The notes under the pieces: generated by a model
Databases searched by the model: none
What the model saw: only the letters and a program-made list of their open reading frames with translations
What the model was told of the DNA's origin: nothing
Shown: positions 27,074 through 37,345 of the stretch, piece by piece
How positions within the stretch are numbered: position 1 is the first letter of the stretch
Layout of the letters: every line of letters starts with the position of its first letter
Assembly (NCBI RefSeq): GCF_900182915.1
Contig: NZ_FXUG01000010.1
Location: forward strand, 219,914-283,913
DNA: 64,000 bases
Reading direction: 5' to 3'
Origin: Neorhodopirellula lusitana
Lineage (GTDB): Bacteria > Planctomycetota > Planctomycetia > Pirellulales > Pirellulaceae
Translations under genes and position numbers: made by a program

Positions 27074-29176
27074 ATGACTGAGACCTCTTTCAAAATTTCA
27101 GACGATTTTCCGCCCGTTGAATATCAGACTTGGCGTGATAGTGTCGAAGCTGACCTGAAAGGCGTTCCCTTTGAACGCAAGTTAGTTTCACACACGTACG
27201 AAGGCGTGGACATTCAACCGGTTTATACGCTGGCCGATCAATTGGCCGGCTATGATCCAACCGGATTTCCCGGGGCAGCCCCACTGGTACGCGGTTCTCG
27301 TCCGCTTGGGCATGTGCTCAGCGGAGTTGATCTTCGACAAGAACATGCTCACCCTGACCTCAAAGTTTGTAACGAAGTCATCTTGGGCGATTTGCAAGGC
27401 GGCGTGACCTCGCTGCAACTTCGATTGGACCGTGCAACACGTTGCGGAGCCGACCTGGACGACGCCGATGCCGCACCGATGATCGGCGACGATGGCATGA
27501 TGGCGTACAGCGTAGACGATTTTGAAACTGCGTTTAAAGACGTCCAGCTCTCGCTGGTGGATCTCGCTTTGGACGCTGGTGCATCGTTCATCCCAGTTGC
27601 TGCAACACTTGCTGCACTTTGGCAACGCCATGAGATTTCACCAGAAACCGCTCGTGGTGCCTTCAATGCTGATCCGTTAAAAACCCTGGCCGAAGAAGGT
27701 CTATTGCCGACGGATGCGAAATCCGCAATCGCAGACATGGCGTCGCTTGCTGCCTGGACGTCAAAGACGTTTCCCAAGGTGACCGCTGTCAGCGTGGACA
27801 CTTCGCCATATCACGATTCGGGGGCCACCGCTGCGGAAGACATCGCGTTTGCTATGTCCACCGCGGTGCAATACCTTCGGGCCATGACCGATGCGGGCAT
27901 GTCGATCGACGATGCGGCTGGTCAGATTTTGTTCCGAATGAGTCTGGGAACGCACCACTTCCTTGCGATCGCAAAACTACGGGCCGCTCGGCAAGTGTGG
28001 GCTCGCATCCTAAGTGCCTGCGGTGCCAAAAAAGTCGGAATGAAGATCCATTCCCGCACCGGCAATCGCGTCATGACTCAGCGAGACCCGTACGTCAACT
28101 TGTTGAGAAACTCGGTCAGTGCTTTTGCCGCGTTGATCGGAGGCGTCGATTCAATCACCTCGATTCCATTTGATCACGCAGCTGGCTTACCCGATGCCTT
28201 CAGTCGACGGATCGCTCGCAACACGGTGCTGATCCTGCAAGAAGAATCGCATCTTCACCGAGTCATGGACCCAGCAGGCGGCAGCTGGTTCATTGAAAAT
28301 CTGACCTCCGACGTGGCTGAGAAAGCTTGGGACCTCTTTCAAGAAATCGAGGACCAGGGCGGCATGCTGTCAGCCCTGCATTCGAACTTGGTTGCGGATC
28401 TGATCGACAACGCTTACGCACCACGTGCCAAGGACATCGCAAAACGCAGGGAAGGAATCACTGGAGTCAGCGAGTTTCCAAACTTACGCGAGGAAAGCGT
28501 TCAGCATCCGCCGCCAGACATCGCATCGCTAAGGACTTCGGTACAGCAGCGGTATGCGGCCGAACCAGGGTCACAGTCGCCGCCGAAGCCAATCCCGCGA
28601 GGTGAGGGTTGGATTCCCGCATGCGTCGAAATGGCCAAATCGGGTGCCACGATTGGACAAATTGGTAAAGCGATTGGGTTTGAACCTGGCAAAGATACGA
28701 TCAATCCCATCGAATCGCATGCGTTTGCACAACCGTTTGAGGAGCTGCGTGACGCTAGCGACGCGTGGATGGAAGCCAACGGAAAACGACCTCAAATCTT
28801 TTCCGCCAACATGGGCCCCGTCGCCCACTTCAACGCTCGCGCAACCTACGCCAAGAACTTCTTCGAGGCGGGTGGCTTTGAGATGCTTGAAAACAAAGGC
28901 TTCGCTGACGCCGGTGCTGTGGCCGCAGCCTTCACCGAATCGGGGGCCCAGGTCGCTGTGATCTGCTCCTCGGACAAGCTTTACGCGGACTTGGCCGAAC
29001 CAGTTGCAGCAGCACTGAAAGCTGCTGGCGCAAATAAAGTCATCTTGGCGGGGCATCCTGGCGAGAACGAGGCGGCTTGGAAGTCCGCTGGTGTTGACGA
29101 ATTCATTTACATTAAATGCGACGTGCTCGGCACGCTCCGCAAACTCTTGCGAGACCAAGAGGTACTGGCATCATGA
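27074..29176 (+). CDS. mutA: Methylmalonyl-CoA mutase, small (beta) subunit
   Basis: A 700-residue protein with the mutase TIM-barrel domain followed by a B12-domain-like C-terminus. The cobalamin motif DxHxxG is absent: the equivalent region reads G-P-V-A-H-F-N-A-R. That is the hallmark of the non-catalytic MutA subunit of heterodimeric mutases. Barrel residues such as [17 protein letters not shown] and P-A-G-G-S-W-F-I-E are present. It acts with the large subunit in the cytoplasm to interconvert succinyl-CoA and (R)-methylmalonyl-CoA. Its stop overlaps the next start (ATGA at 29173-29176), so the subunits are translationally coupled. Confidence 0.96.
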   Translation: MTETSFKISDDFPPVEYQTWRDSVEADLKGVPFERKLVSHTYEGVDIQPVYTLADQLAGYDPTGFPGAAPLVRGSRPLGHVLSGVDLRQEHAHPDLKVCNEVILGDLQGGVTSLQLRLDRATRCGADLDDADAAPMIGDDGMMAYSVDDFETAFKDVQLSLVDLALDAGASFIPVAATLAALWQRHEISPETARGAFNADPLKTLAEEGLLPTDAKSAIADMASLAAWTSKTFPKVTAVSVDTSPYHDSGATAAEDIAFAMSTAVQYLRAMTDAGMSIDDAAGQILFRMSLGTHHFLAIAKLRAARQVWARILSACGAKKVGMKIHSRTGNRVMTQRDPYVNLLRNSVSAFAALIGGVDSITSIPFDHAAGLPDAFSRRIARNTVLILQEESHLHRVMDPAGGSWFIENLTSDVAEKAWDLFQEIEDQGGMLSALHSNLVADLIDNAYAPRAKDIAKRREGITGVSEFPNLREESVQHPPPDIASLRTSVQQRYAAEPGSQSPPKPIPRGEGWIPACVEMAKSGATIGQIGKAIGFEPGKDTINPIESHAFAQPFEELRDASDAWMEANGKRPQIFSANMGPVAHFNARATYAKNFFEAGGFEMLENKGFADAGAVAAAFTESGAQVAVICSSDKLYADLAEPVAAALKAAGANKVILAGHPGENEAAWKSAGVDEFIYIKCDVLGTLRKLLRDQEVLAS

Positions 29177-31371
29177 GTACAATCCCAAACTTTACCGACC
29201 TGCCGCTTCACGATAGTGCCGAAGCGATTGAACCTGGCACAGCAAAATCCGATTGGACTCAAGCGATCGGTGGCGACGCCGGACGTCTACGCTGGCAAAC
29301 CGCTGAACAGATTCCAATCGAAGGCCTGTATAGCGCCGACGATCTGAAAGACGTCGATCATTTAGAAACGATGCCAGGTTTCGCACCGTTTCTGCGAGGC
29401 CCCTATCCGACGATGTACGTCATGCGGCCATGGACAGTCCGGCAATACGCTGGATTTTCCACAGCCAAAGAGTCCAACTCGTTCTACCGACGCAACTTAG
29501 CGGCCGGTCAAAAGGGCCTGTCCATTGCGTTCGACTTGGCGACCCACCGCGGATACGACAGCGATCATCCACGTGTCGCTGGCGACGTCGGGATGGCTGG
29601 CGTAGCGATCGACAGCATCTACGACATGCGAACTCTGTTTGACGGAATTCCGTTGGATAAGATGAGTGTTTCGATGACGATGAACGGCGCAGTTTTGCCT
29701 GTGATGGCGTTATACATCGTCGCTGCGGAAGAACAGGGTGTTTCCCCAGAGGCTCTTTCCGGAACGATTCAAAACGACATTCTGAAAGAGTTCATGGTTC
29801 GGAATACCTACATTTATCCGCCTGAACCTAGCATTCGGATCATTGCAGATATTTTCGACTACACCAGTCGATTGATGCCGCGATTCAATAGCATCAGCAT
29901 CAGCGGATACCACATGCAAGAAGCCGGTGCGACGGCTGACCTGGAACTGGCTTACACGCTGGCCGATGGACTGGAGTACGTTAAGACTGGAATCCAGGCT
30001 GGCATGGATGTGGATTCATTCTGCCCGCGATTGTCGTTCTTCTGGGGCATCGGCATGAACTACTTCATGGAAGTGGCGAAGATGCGTGCCGCCCGAATGA
30101 TCTGGGCCAAGCTGATCAAACAGTTTGATCCGAAACAGCCCAAAAGCTTGTCGCTGCGAACTCACAGCCAAACCAGCGGCTGGAGTTTGGTTGCCCAAGA
30201 CGTTTACAACAACGTCATCCGGACCTGTGTCGAAGCCATGGCGGCGACGCACGGGCACACGCAATCGTTGCACACCAACGCGTTGGACGAAGCGATCGCA
30301 CTGCCGACGGATTTCTCGGCACGAATCGCTCGTAACACGCAGCTGTTCCTGCAACAAGAAACCGACACCTGCAGCGTTGTTGATGCTTGGGGCGGAAGCT
30401 ACTTTGTCGAAAAGCTGACCCACGACTTGGCTGAACGGGCTTGGCATCACTTGGCCGAAGTCGAAGAAGCGGGCGGAATGACGGCTGCGATCCAAGCAGG
30501 CATCCCCAAGATGAGAATCGAGGAAGCGGCTGCTCGTACGCAAGCCAGGATCGATTCCGGATTCCAACCGGTCATCGGGATGAACAAGTACCGATTGGAA
30601 AAAGAAGACGACCTGAAGGTTCACTCGGTCGACAACACCGCCGTTCGCGAAGCACAAGTCGCCAGCTTGAAGCGTCTCCGCGAAGACCGTGATCAATCCG
30701 AGGTGGATTCGGCACTAGCGGCTTTGAAGGCCGCAGCCCAAAGCGGTGAAGGCAACCTGCTGGATCTCGCTGTGACCGCTGGTCGTGCGAAAGCGACCGT
30801 GGGTGAAATGAGTGCCGCTCTGGAGGACGTCTTCGGACGCTATGAGGCTCCTGTATCGGCGGTTCGAGGTGTCTACGCAAGTGAAACCGAAGGGAGCAAA
30901 GCGGTGGCAACGGTCGAAAATATGGTTGCAGCCTTTGAGAAAGAGGAGGGCCGTCGGCCTCGGATTCTGGTTGCAAAAATGGGCCAAGATGGTCACGACC
31001 GTGGTCAAAAAGTGATTGCATCCGCGTTCGCCGACCTTGGGTTCGATGTGGACATCGGTTCGCTGTTCCGGACTCCCGGCGAAACGGCCAAGCAAGCAGT
31101 TGAAAACGACGTGCATATTGTCGGCGTCAGTTCGCTTGCCGCTGGTCACCTGACGCTGGTTCCGCAACTTCGTGATGAACTTGCCAAACTAGGTCGGGAC
31201 GACATCATGATCGTGGCCGGTGGAGTCATTCCGCCGCAAGACTACCAAGCACTTTACGACGCAGGTGCAGCGGCAGTCTTTGGCCCTGGAACTGTGATCA
31301 GCGATGCAGCCGTTTCGCTGATTCGCAAGCTTTCGGATCAATTGGATCTTGCGATCCCAGCGAACGCATGA
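29173..31371 (+). CDS. mutB: Methylmalonyl-CoA mutase, large (alpha) catalytic subunit
   Basis: A 732-residue catalytic subunit. The barrel contains F-S-T-A-K-E-S-N and Y-D-S-D-H-P-R, and the C-terminal B12 domain has D606-G-H608-D-R-G611, the lower-ligand His motif DxHxxG, plus the base-off pocket (G-S-L-F, G-G-V-I-P). It binds adenosylcobalamin and performs the carbon-skeleton rearrangement. The frame is open from 29116, but the ATG at 29173, overlapping the small-subunit stop, is the true start. Its own stop overlaps the MeaB start by four bases, so mutA-mutB-meaB are coupled. No sign of damage. Confidence 0.97.
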   Translation: MSTIPNFTDLPLHDSAEAIEPGTAKSDWTQAIGGDAGRLRWQTAEQIPIEGLYSADDLKDVDHLETMPGFAPFLRGPYPTMYVMRPWTVRQYAGFSTAKESNSFYRRNLAAGQKGLSIAFDLATHRGYDSDHPRVAGDVGMAGVAIDSIYDMRTLFDGIPLDKMSVSMTMNGAVLPVMALYIVAAEEQGVSPEALSGTIQNDILKEFMVRNTYIYPPEPSIRIIADIFDYTSRLMPRFNSISISGYHMQEAGATADLELAYTLADGLEYVKTGIQAGMDVDSFCPRLSFFWGIGMNYFMEVAKMRAARMIWAKLIKQFDPKQPKSLSLRTHSQTSGWSLVAQDVYNNVIRTCVEAMAATHGHTQSLHTNALDEAIALPTDFSARIARNTQLFLQQETDTCSVVDAWGGSYFVEKLTHDLAERAWHHLAEVEEAGGMTAAIQAGIPKMRIEEAAARTQARIDSGFQPVIGMNKYRLEKEDDLKVHSVDNTAVREAQVASLKRLREDRDQSEVDSALAALKAAAQSGEGNLLDLAVTAGRAKATVGEMSAALEDVFGRYEAPVSAVRGVYASETEGSKAVATVENMVAAFEKEEGRRPRILVAKMGQDGHDRGQKVIASAFADLGFDVDIGSLFRTPGETAKQAVENDVHIVGVSSLAAGHLTLVPQLRDELAKLGRDDIMIVAGGVIPPQDYQALYDAGAAAVFGPGTVISDAAVSLIRKLSDQLDLAIPANA

Positions 31372-32384
31372 CCGACTCATCACCACCGGCACCACGCCGC
31401 AGGGTCTTAACTTCGGACGATTACTTCGATGGAGTCGTGCAAGGGAACCTAGCGATGTTGGCTCGCGCCTTCACGCTAGTCGAATCGAGCGCGACAAAAC
31501 ATCATGCGATTGCGGAAGATTTATTGACTCGCTTGATGCCGCACAGCGGTCGTGGAATTCGAATCGGAATCACGGGCGCACCGGGTGCGGGCAAGAGTAC
31601 GTTCATCGAGGCGCTGGGATTGCTATTGGTCCAACAACGCGGGTTACGCGTTGCCGTCTTGGCAGTTGATCCTTCCAGCGGTGTGACCGGTGGCAGCATT
31701 CTTGGCGACAAGACTCGGATGGGCCGATTGGCAGCAGAAGAAAACGCCTTCATTCGGCCGTCACCTTCGGCGGGAACGCTCGGGGGTGTGGCCAACAAGA
31801 CACGCGAATGTATGTTGGTGGCCGAAGCCGCCGGCTTCGATGTTATCCTGGTTGAAACAGTCGGCGTTGGCCAATCGGAAACGATGGTAGCCGAGATGAC
31901 TGACTGCTTCCTTGGATTGATGCTGCCGGGGGCCGGCGACGAATTGCAAGGTATCAAACGCGGCTTGCTGGAATTGTTGGACGTGATTGCCGTCAACAAG
32001 GCTGACGGTAAGAACGCCGAAGCAGCAGCTCTTGCCGCCCGACAATACCACAACGCACTGGATTCATTGTCGGGTCGACAATCCACAGGCGTTCCTTCGA
32101 TCTTGACGTGCAGCGCGCTGACCAAGAAAGGAATCGACGCCGTTTGGGACGCGATCGAATCCAAGTGTGAACGACGACGCGAAAGCGGTGCCTTTGACAA
32201 CCGCCGCAAAGAACAGAATCTGCGTTGGTTGTGGGCGATCGTCGAAGATCAATTGCGACAAACGCTTCACACCCACCCTGGTGTGCAGGAAATCTGCGAC
32301 GATGTAGAAAACCAAGTCCTAGCTGGCACGATGCCGCCGGCCATTGGAGCACGTCGCTTGATGGAGGTTATCATCAAGACGTAG
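31368..32384 (+). CDS. meaB: MeaB/ArgK GTPase, mutase chaperone
   Basis: A 338-residue G3E GTPase that loads and protects adenosylcobalamin mutase. Walker A is [12 protein letters not shown] near residues 67-78, followed by V-L-A-V-D-P-S-S, the switch region [11 protein letters not shown] and [10 protein letters not shown], and the N-K-A-D guanine motif. Length is normal. The start ATGA overlaps the mutB stop. MeaB prevents inactivation of the mutase and gates cobalamin transfer, so the operon is self-contained for the rearrangement step apart from cofactor synthesis. Confidence 0.96.
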   Translation: MTDSSPPAPRRRVLTSDDYFDGVVQGNLAMLARAFTLVESSATKHHAIAEDLLTRLMPHSGRGIRIGITGAPGAGKSTFIEALGLLLVQQRGLRVAVLAVDPSSGVTGGSILGDKTRMGRLAAEENAFIRPSPSAGTLGGVANKTRECMLVAEAAGFDVILVETVGVGQSETMVAEMTDCFLGLMLPGAGDELQGIKRGLLELLDVIAVNKADGKNAEAAALAARQYHNALDSLSGRQSTGVPSILTCSALTKKGIDAVWDAIESKCERRRESGAFDNRRKEQNLRWLWAIVEDQLRQTLHTHPGVQEICDDVENQVLAGTMPPAIGARRLMEVIIKT

Positions 32385-32411
32385 ACTCGAATTACTTTTA
32401 AGAGAATCACG

Positions 32412-32939
32412 ATGAGTATTGTCAAAACCGTCCGCGGATTTACTCCCCAATTTGGTGATAACTGCTTCCTGGCTGACAACGCGGTCGTCGTCGGCGATGT
32501 CGTGATGGGCAATGACTGTTCGGTCTGGTTCAACAGTGTCTTACGGGGCGATGTGAATTCCATTCGCATCGGCAACAAAGTCAACATTCAAGACGGCAGC
32601 GTTCTTCATACGCTTTATCAGAAGTCAGTCGTCGAAATTGCTGACAATGTGTCCATTGGACACAACGTTTGCGTGCACGGTGCACGCATTGATCAAAATT
32701 GCTTGATCGGGATTGGGTCCGTGATCCTGGACCATGTCCATGTTGGCGAAGGGTCAATCGTTGGCGCAGGATCCGTTGTGCTGCAAGGCACAAAGATCGA
32801 ACCCGGCAGCCTATACGCCGGAACGCCAGCCAAGCGGATCAAAGACGTCGATCCGGCCCAAGCGAAAGAGATGATCGAAAAGATTGCCAACAACTACGTG
32901 ATGTATGCTGGCTGGTTTAAGGAAGAAGAAGCCAAGTAG
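32412..32939 (+). CDS. Gamma-class carbonic anhydrase-like hexapeptide protein
   Basis: A 175-residue left-handed beta-helix protein with hexapeptide repeats from about residue 14 to 135. The zinc ligands of the gamma carbonic anhydrase family are present: H66 in V-L-H-T, H84 and H89 in G-H-N-V-C-V-H-G. The C-terminal helix (about 145-175) is typical of the PaaY/CaiE/YrdA branch. It may hydrate CO2. It lies 28 bases after meaB on the same strand and beside a decarboxylase system, so it could convert the CO2 released there to bicarbonate. Activity in this branch is variable, so the function is inferred. Confidence 0.9.
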   Translation: MSIVKTVRGFTPQFGDNCFLADNAVVVGDVVMGNDCSVWFNSVLRGDVNSIRIGNKVNIQDGSVLHTLYQKSVVEIADNVSIGHNVCVHGARIDQNCLIGIGSVILDHVHVGEGSIVGAGSVVLQGTKIEPGSLYAGTPAKRIKDVDPAQAKEMIEKIANNYVMYAGWFKEEEAK

Positions 32940-33162
32940 TTATAGCTGCAATTTCTAAGCTGCAAGATTCGGACGTGTCGTAATGGGCAATGGCCACGTT
33001 CACCTCGTTGCGATTAAGGACGTTGGTCAATCAACAATACGCTCAAAACGCAACCTTAAACCTTAAGTGCCGGGCTACCATTGAATGTGATGCCCCAATT
33101 TGAAAAGTGATTTGCCGTGCTTGGGCCTCTGGAAGTCTAGCGACATTCGTCACGCCCAAATC

Positions 33163-34641
33163 CTATCCAAGCATGTCACCGGTTTCGATCAGCCGCTGAT
33201 GCAGATCAAAGCAGTGTTTCAGGTCGTGGTTGATATGCCCGGGTTTTGAATTCGCAATGTATTGATGAAGGTAATCACGGTACATCGGATGCGCACAGTT
33301 TTCGATGATTCGCTTCGCTCTCGCACCCGGAGCCAAGCCACGCAGATCAGCCAGCCCCTGTTCGGTCACCAGCACGTTCACGGAATGCTCATTGTGATCA
33401 ACATGGCTGCACATCGGAACTAGCGTCGAAATCTTCCCGCCCTTAGCGATCGAAGGACATACAAAGATTGACAGGTACGAATTGCGAGCGAAATCACCAC
33501 TGCCACCAATGCCATTCATGACGCTCTGCCCAACCACGTGTGTTGAATTGACGTGGCCATAAATGTCAGCCTCCAGAGCTGTGTTCAGCGAGATCACTCC
33601 CAACTGCCGAATGATTGCTGGGTTGTTGGAAATTTCTTGTGGTCGCAGCACGATTCGATCTTTGTAGAAATCGGCGTCATCCGCAATCTGTTGCATATGC
33701 TCGGGAAGCAACGTTAATCCACACGAACTGGCACCTAGCAAGCGACCGCTCCGCATCAAACTGAACGGCCCAGGCTGCAACACTTCCGAATACATGTAGA
33801 AATCTGGGATATCAGGACTGGCGCCGATGCCTTCAAACACGGCATTGGCAACGTTCCCTACACCACTTTGCAAAGGCAAAAACTCCGCTGGAATTCGTCC
33901 TGCCTTCAGCTCATTCCGAAGAAATTCGACCACAAACCCTGCGATATTCTGGCTCAATTCATCCGGCGGCGCGAATTGCCCTACTTCGTCGGCTTGGTTT
34001 GTTTCAACGATCCCGACAATCTTTTTCGGATCAATCTGAACGTACGATTTCCCAATCCGTTGAAGCGGATGATCCAGCGTCAATGCACAACGTTTCGGCG
34101 GTGGAGCAGGCAACACAATGTCGGCCATGTCTCCGATTGATCGTGACTGCGCACGATTGAGTTCGATGATGACCTTACCGGCCTGTTTCAGGAACGTTGG
34201 CGAAGCGCCGACTGACGTACTTAGAAAGACTTTTCCATCAGCAGTCACTTCGGTCGCCTCAATAACAGCGACATCGATAACACCAAAGTGCCCGAACAAA
34301 ACGGATTGAGGCAAGTGCGATAAGTGCATATCGACGAAGTCGATCTTCCCCGCATTGATCTTCTGACGCATCGATCGTGATGACTGATACGGCGCACGCC
34401 ATGATACCGCGTCGGCATCCGCCATTTGGTCATCTAAACTTGTTCCGGTGGACGCGCCGGTCAGCAATCGAATCTGAAACTTTTCGCCCGCCTCATGCAG
34501 CTTCTTAGCTCGTTTTGCCAGAGCAACGGGCACCGCCTTTACCGCGCCGGCCGGCGTGAACCCGCTGGTTGCAACAAGCTGATTATTCTCGATCAGTTCA
34601 GCGGCTTCTTCAGCGGAAAGGATCGGATAGTTAGATGTCAT
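33163..34641 (-). CDS. Acetyl-CoA hydrolase/transferase family CoA-transferase
   Basis: A 492-residue member of the Cat1/Ach1/AarC family, two CoA-transferase domains. Visible blocks are S-G-F-T-P-A-G, the V-A-V-I-E-A-T-E-V region, S-G-V-G-N-V-A-N-A-V-F-E-G-I-G with the catalytic-Glu region, N-G-I-G-G-S-G-D-F, and T-E-Q-G-L-A-D-L-R-G-L. Enzymes of the family move CoA between succinate, acetate and propionate. The frame is open upstream to 34689; ATGs at 34644 and 34641 follow an AGGA, and 34641 has the better spacing. It sits convergent to the mutase operon and divergent from the decarboxylase operon, so a propionyl-CoA:succinate transferase role is a good fit, but acetate use cannot be excluded. 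Confidence 0.92.
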   Translation of the reverse strand: MTSNYPILSAEEAAELIENNQLVATSGFTPAGAVKAVPVALAKRAKKLHEAGEKFQIRLLTGASTGTSLDDQMADADAVSWRAPYQSSRSMRQKINAGKIDFVDMHLSHLPQSVLFGHFGVIDVAVIEATEVTADGKVFLSTSVGASPTFLKQAGKVIIELNRAQSRSIGDMADIVLPAPPPKRCALTLDHPLQRIGKSYVQIDPKKIVGIVETNQADEVGQFAPPDELSQNIAGFVVEFLRNELKAGRIPAEFLPLQSGVGNVANAVFEGIGASPDIPDFYMYSEVLQPGPFSLMRSGRLLGASSCGLTLLPEHMQQIADDADFYKDRIVLRPQEISNNPAIIRQLGVISLNTALEADIYGHVNSTHVVGQSVMNGIGGSGDFARNSYLSIFVCPSIAKGGKISTLVPMCSHVDHNEHSVNVLVTEQGLADLRGLAPGARAKRIIENCAHPMYRDYLHQYIANSKPGHINHDLKHCFDLHQRLIETGDMLG

Positions 34642-34957
34642 CATGGTTCCTATAGAAAAACATTTTCGTGCGTGCGTATACGGCCACATTTCTGGAATGA
34701 GTGCACTACCGCACTGTTATCAAAGAATGTTGCGGACCATTCAGAAACAAAATTTTATACTTCGAAGTTAACGGAATGGGCCACGTACATGCCTCTATCG
34801 CACTTGCGTTATCGACACAATATTATCTTTTATCAAGGTCAATGTAGCTCGTGACAAGTGTCGACTTGAGCAGTAAGCTAGCATTATTCAATCCGGTTAA
34901 CTCGATGCATTTCAAAACCGAGTTGCACCTTTAGTAAGACATGAGAACACTTCTTCG
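34642..34957. other. Divergent promoter region, CoA-transferase and decarboxylase
   Basis: AT-rich relative to neighbours, with no gene. It separates the minus-strand CoA-transferase from the plus-strand decarboxylase operon and must hold both promoters. An AT-rich run near 34815-34840 may include a -10 element, but no clean promoter was assigned. Confidence 0.45.
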
Positions 34958-36511
34958 ATGGCTATTAAAAAAGAACTTCTAGAACGACTCAAAAAGCAAC
35001 GCAGTGAAGCACTTGCAGGTGGTGGTGAAGCTCGGATTGAAAAGCACCATGCCAAAGGTGCGATGACGGCACGTGAACGCTTCGAAGAATTGTTCGAGCC
35101 AGGTACGTTTTTAGAATCGGGCATGCACGTTCAACACAACTGCCATGACTTTGGAATGGAAAAGAAGTCACTTCCTGGTGATGGTGTGGTTACCGGTGTT
35201 GGTCAAGTTGGTGGTCGAGCCGTCGCAGGTTTCTCACAAGACTTCACCGTCGGCGGCGGTGCACTTGGACAACGGCATTCAAAGAAGATCTGCGAAATGA
35301 TGGACTACGCCGCCGACTGCGGCTTGCCATTTGTCGCGATCAATGATTCCGGTGGAGCACGGATCCAAGAGGGCGTCGATTCGCTTTCAGGTTACGGACA
35401 GGTCTTTTACCGAAACGTTCAACTTTCGGGGCTGGTGCCACAAATCGCGATCATTGCTGGCAGTTGTGCTGGCGGTGCAGCGTATTCACCAGCGTTGATG
35501 GACTTTCTGATCATGACTCGCGACAACGCTAGCATGTTCATTTGCGGCCCCGCGGTGATCAAAGCGGCCACGGGCGTGGAAACGACCATGGAAGAGATTG
35601 GTGGCGCGGCTGCCAACGCGACGATCAGCGGCAACGTTCACTTCGTTGCCGAAAACGACGCCCATGCCATCGAAATCACCAAGGAACTGCTGTCTTATTT
35701 GCCATCGAACAACTTGGACAATCCGCCTCATCATCTATCCGAGCATATCTCGATGGAGGCCGATCCAGCGGTGAACAATCTCATTCCCGAGGATGCGAAA
35801 GGGATGCTGGACATGCTTCCGATCATCAGCCGCATTTTTGACGATGGGAAATTCCTTCAAGTTCACGAACACTTTGCAACCAGCTTGATGGTCGGGTTTG
35901 CTCGGCTCGATGGTGTTGTCGTGGGAGTGATTGCCAATCAACCCAAGGTAAAAGCGGGCACCTTGGATATTGACGCGTCGGACAAAGGCGCTCGTTTCAT
36001 TCGTTTTTGCAACGCTTTCAACATACCGCTAATCACTCTGGTCGACGTTCCTGGTTTCTTGCCAGGTGTGCACCAGGAACAGGGCGGCATCATTCGCCAC
36101 GGTGCAAAGATGTTGTTTGCATACAGCGCTGCGACTGTTCCAAAAATCACGTTGATCATTCGCAAGGCCTACGGCGGCGCGTACCTGGCAATGTGCAGCC
36201 GCGATATGGGCGCCGATGCGGTTTACGCTTGGCCCACTGCTGAAATCGCCGTCATGGGTGCCGATGGTGCAACCAACGTCCTGTATCGCCGGGAAATCCA
36301 GGCTGCGGAAAACAGTGAAGAAAAGCGAGCTGAGTTGGTCAAAGAATACCATGATCGGTTTGCGTCACCTTACATGGCTGCGTCTCGTGGCATGATTACC
36401 GATGTGATTGAACCTGCGATGAGTCGCGCAACGCTATCGCTGGCGCTTCGCAACACTTTGCAGAAAAGTGAAACCCGTCCACCGAAGAAACACGGTCTGA
36501 TTCCGCTGTAG
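34958..36511 (+). CDS. Carboxyltransferase subunit, methylmalonyl-CoA decarboxylase alpha (or PccB)
   Basis: A 517-residue acyl-CoA carboxyltransferase. It has G-G-A-R-I-Q-E-G-V, the first oxyanion site G-S-C-A-G-G-A-A-Y-S-P-A, and the second F-L-P-G-V-H-Q-E-Q-G-G-I-I-R-H-G-A-K-M. Length and motifs match both PccB and the alpha subunit (MmdA) of sodium-pumping methylmalonyl-CoA decarboxylase, which are homologous. The downstream genes encode a small biotin carrier and the two membrane subunits of a decarboxylase pump, and no biotin carboxylase gene is nearby; this favours MmdA. It would transfer the carboxyl group of (S)-methylmalonyl-CoA to the biotin carrier. The ATG at 34958 starts the normal M-A-I-K-K-E-L-L-E. 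Confidence 0.9.
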   Translation: MAIKKELLERLKKQRSEALAGGGEARIEKHHAKGAMTARERFEELFEPGTFLESGMHVQHNCHDFGMEKKSLPGDGVVTGVGQVGGRAVAGFSQDFTVGGGALGQRHSKKICEMMDYAADCGLPFVAINDSGGARIQEGVDSLSGYGQVFYRNVQLSGLVPQIAIIAGSCAGGAAYSPALMDFLIMTRDNASMFICGPAVIKAATGVETTMEEIGGAAANATISGNVHFVAENDAHAIEITKELLSYLPSNNLDNPPHHLSEHISMEADPAVNNLIPEDAKGMLDMLPIISRIFDDGKFLQVHEHFATSLMVGFARLDGVVVGVIANQPKVKAGTLDIDASDKGARFIRFCNAFNIPLITLVDVPGFLPGVHQEQGGIIRHGAKMLFAYSAATVPKITLIIRKAYGGAYLAMCSRDMGADAVYAWPTAEIAVMGADGATNVLYRREIQAAENSEEKRAELVKEYHDRFASPYMAASRGMITDVIEPAMSRATLSLALRNTLQKSETRPPKKHGLIPL

Positions 36512-36530
36512 TCAACAGGAACTGATACGA

Positions 36531-36905
36531 ATGAAGAAGCTAAGAATTACCGTTGATGGAAAACCTTTCGAGGTAACTGTCGAGCGAATTGACTCTGACG
36601 AACCGACTCGCCCGCAAACCGGCGCGATCCCTGGCCCCGCGCCAGCCGCTGCGCCAGTGAAACGCGCTGACGCTCCACGCCCCGTGTTGCAAGCGGGTGC
36701 TATCTCCAGCCCCATGGCCGGCGTTGTGCTGTCAGTCGACGTTCAAAAGGGACATGACGTTACCCGCGGTCAAGTATTGCTAATTTTGGAAGCCATGAAA
36801 ATGGAAAACCAAATCGTTGCTCCTGCTGATGCAAGCGTTGCCAACTTGCATGTCAAAGCAGGTGATTCGGTTACCGAAGGCCAACTGCTAGTGGAACTGG
36901 AATAA
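36531..36905 (+). CDS. Biotin carboxyl carrier subunit of the decarboxylase
   Basis: A 124-residue protein. A short N-terminal part (K-K-L-R-I-T-V-D-G-K) and a Pro/Ala-rich linker (residues 30-50) lead to a biotinyl domain with biotin Lys at K90 in E-A-M-K-M-E-N. This is the gamma-subunit (MmdC) architecture: a flexible arm that carries carboxybiotin from the alpha subunit to the membrane beta subunit. Starts 19 bases after the carboxyltransferase stop; its stop overlaps the next ATG (TAATG). Confidence 0.94.
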   Translation: MKKLRITVDGKPFEVTVERIDSDEPTRPQTGAIPGPAPAAAPVKRADAPRPVLQAGAISSPMAGVVLSVDVQKGHDVTRGQVLLILEAMKMENQIVAPADASVANLHVKAGDSVTEGQLLVELE

Positions 36906-37327
36906 TGCTTGGCGAATTGACATTCGACCCACTCTTTAACGAAACCGGCATCCCGCTTGCCGTCATGGGCATGCTTTTAGTGTTCGTGGCGCTAAGCATT
37001 TTGGTCGGTGTGATCACGGCGATGCCGCACATCATTGCTTTGCTTGAAGGCAATGCGGATGCAGCAGAACCCACGCCATCGCATGCCAAATCATCTGCAA
37101 CAAAATCGCCGACGACCGCGCCATCGGTAGGTCCAAACAGTGACCCAAATTCTGATCCTGAATTGTCACCCGAATTGATTGCGGTCATCGCAGCGGCGGC
37201 AGAAGCTGAACTTGGCGCTGTACGCGTCGTCCGAATGCGGCCGCTGACGCCTTCCGAAATTGCTTGGACGTTGGAAGGTCGCTTACGACACCACGCTTCG
37301 CACCGCTTGCAGCCTAGAAATCGCTAA
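36905..37327 (+). CDS. OadG-family delta-like subunit of the sodium pump
   Basis: A 140-residue protein with one N-terminal membrane helix (I-P-L-A-V-M-G-M-L-L-V-F-V-A-L-S-I), a Pro/Ser-rich linker (S-D-P-N-S-D-P-E), then E-L-I-A-V-I-A-A-A-A-E, and a basic, His-containing tail (G-R-L-R-H-H-A-S-H). OadG-type subunits hold the peripheral and membrane parts of the pump together. The start overlaps the biotin gene stop by one base, so expression is coupled. Divergent in sequence, but position and topology support the call. Confidence 0.82.
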   Translation: MLGELTFDPLFNETGIPLAVMGMLLVFVALSILVGVITAMPHIIALLEGNADAAEPTPSHAKSSATKSPTTAPSVGPNSDPNSDPELSPELIAVIAAAAEAELGAVRVVRMRPLTPSEIAWTLEGRLRHHASHRLQPRNR

Positions 37328-37345
37328 AACAGGAACAATTGATCC

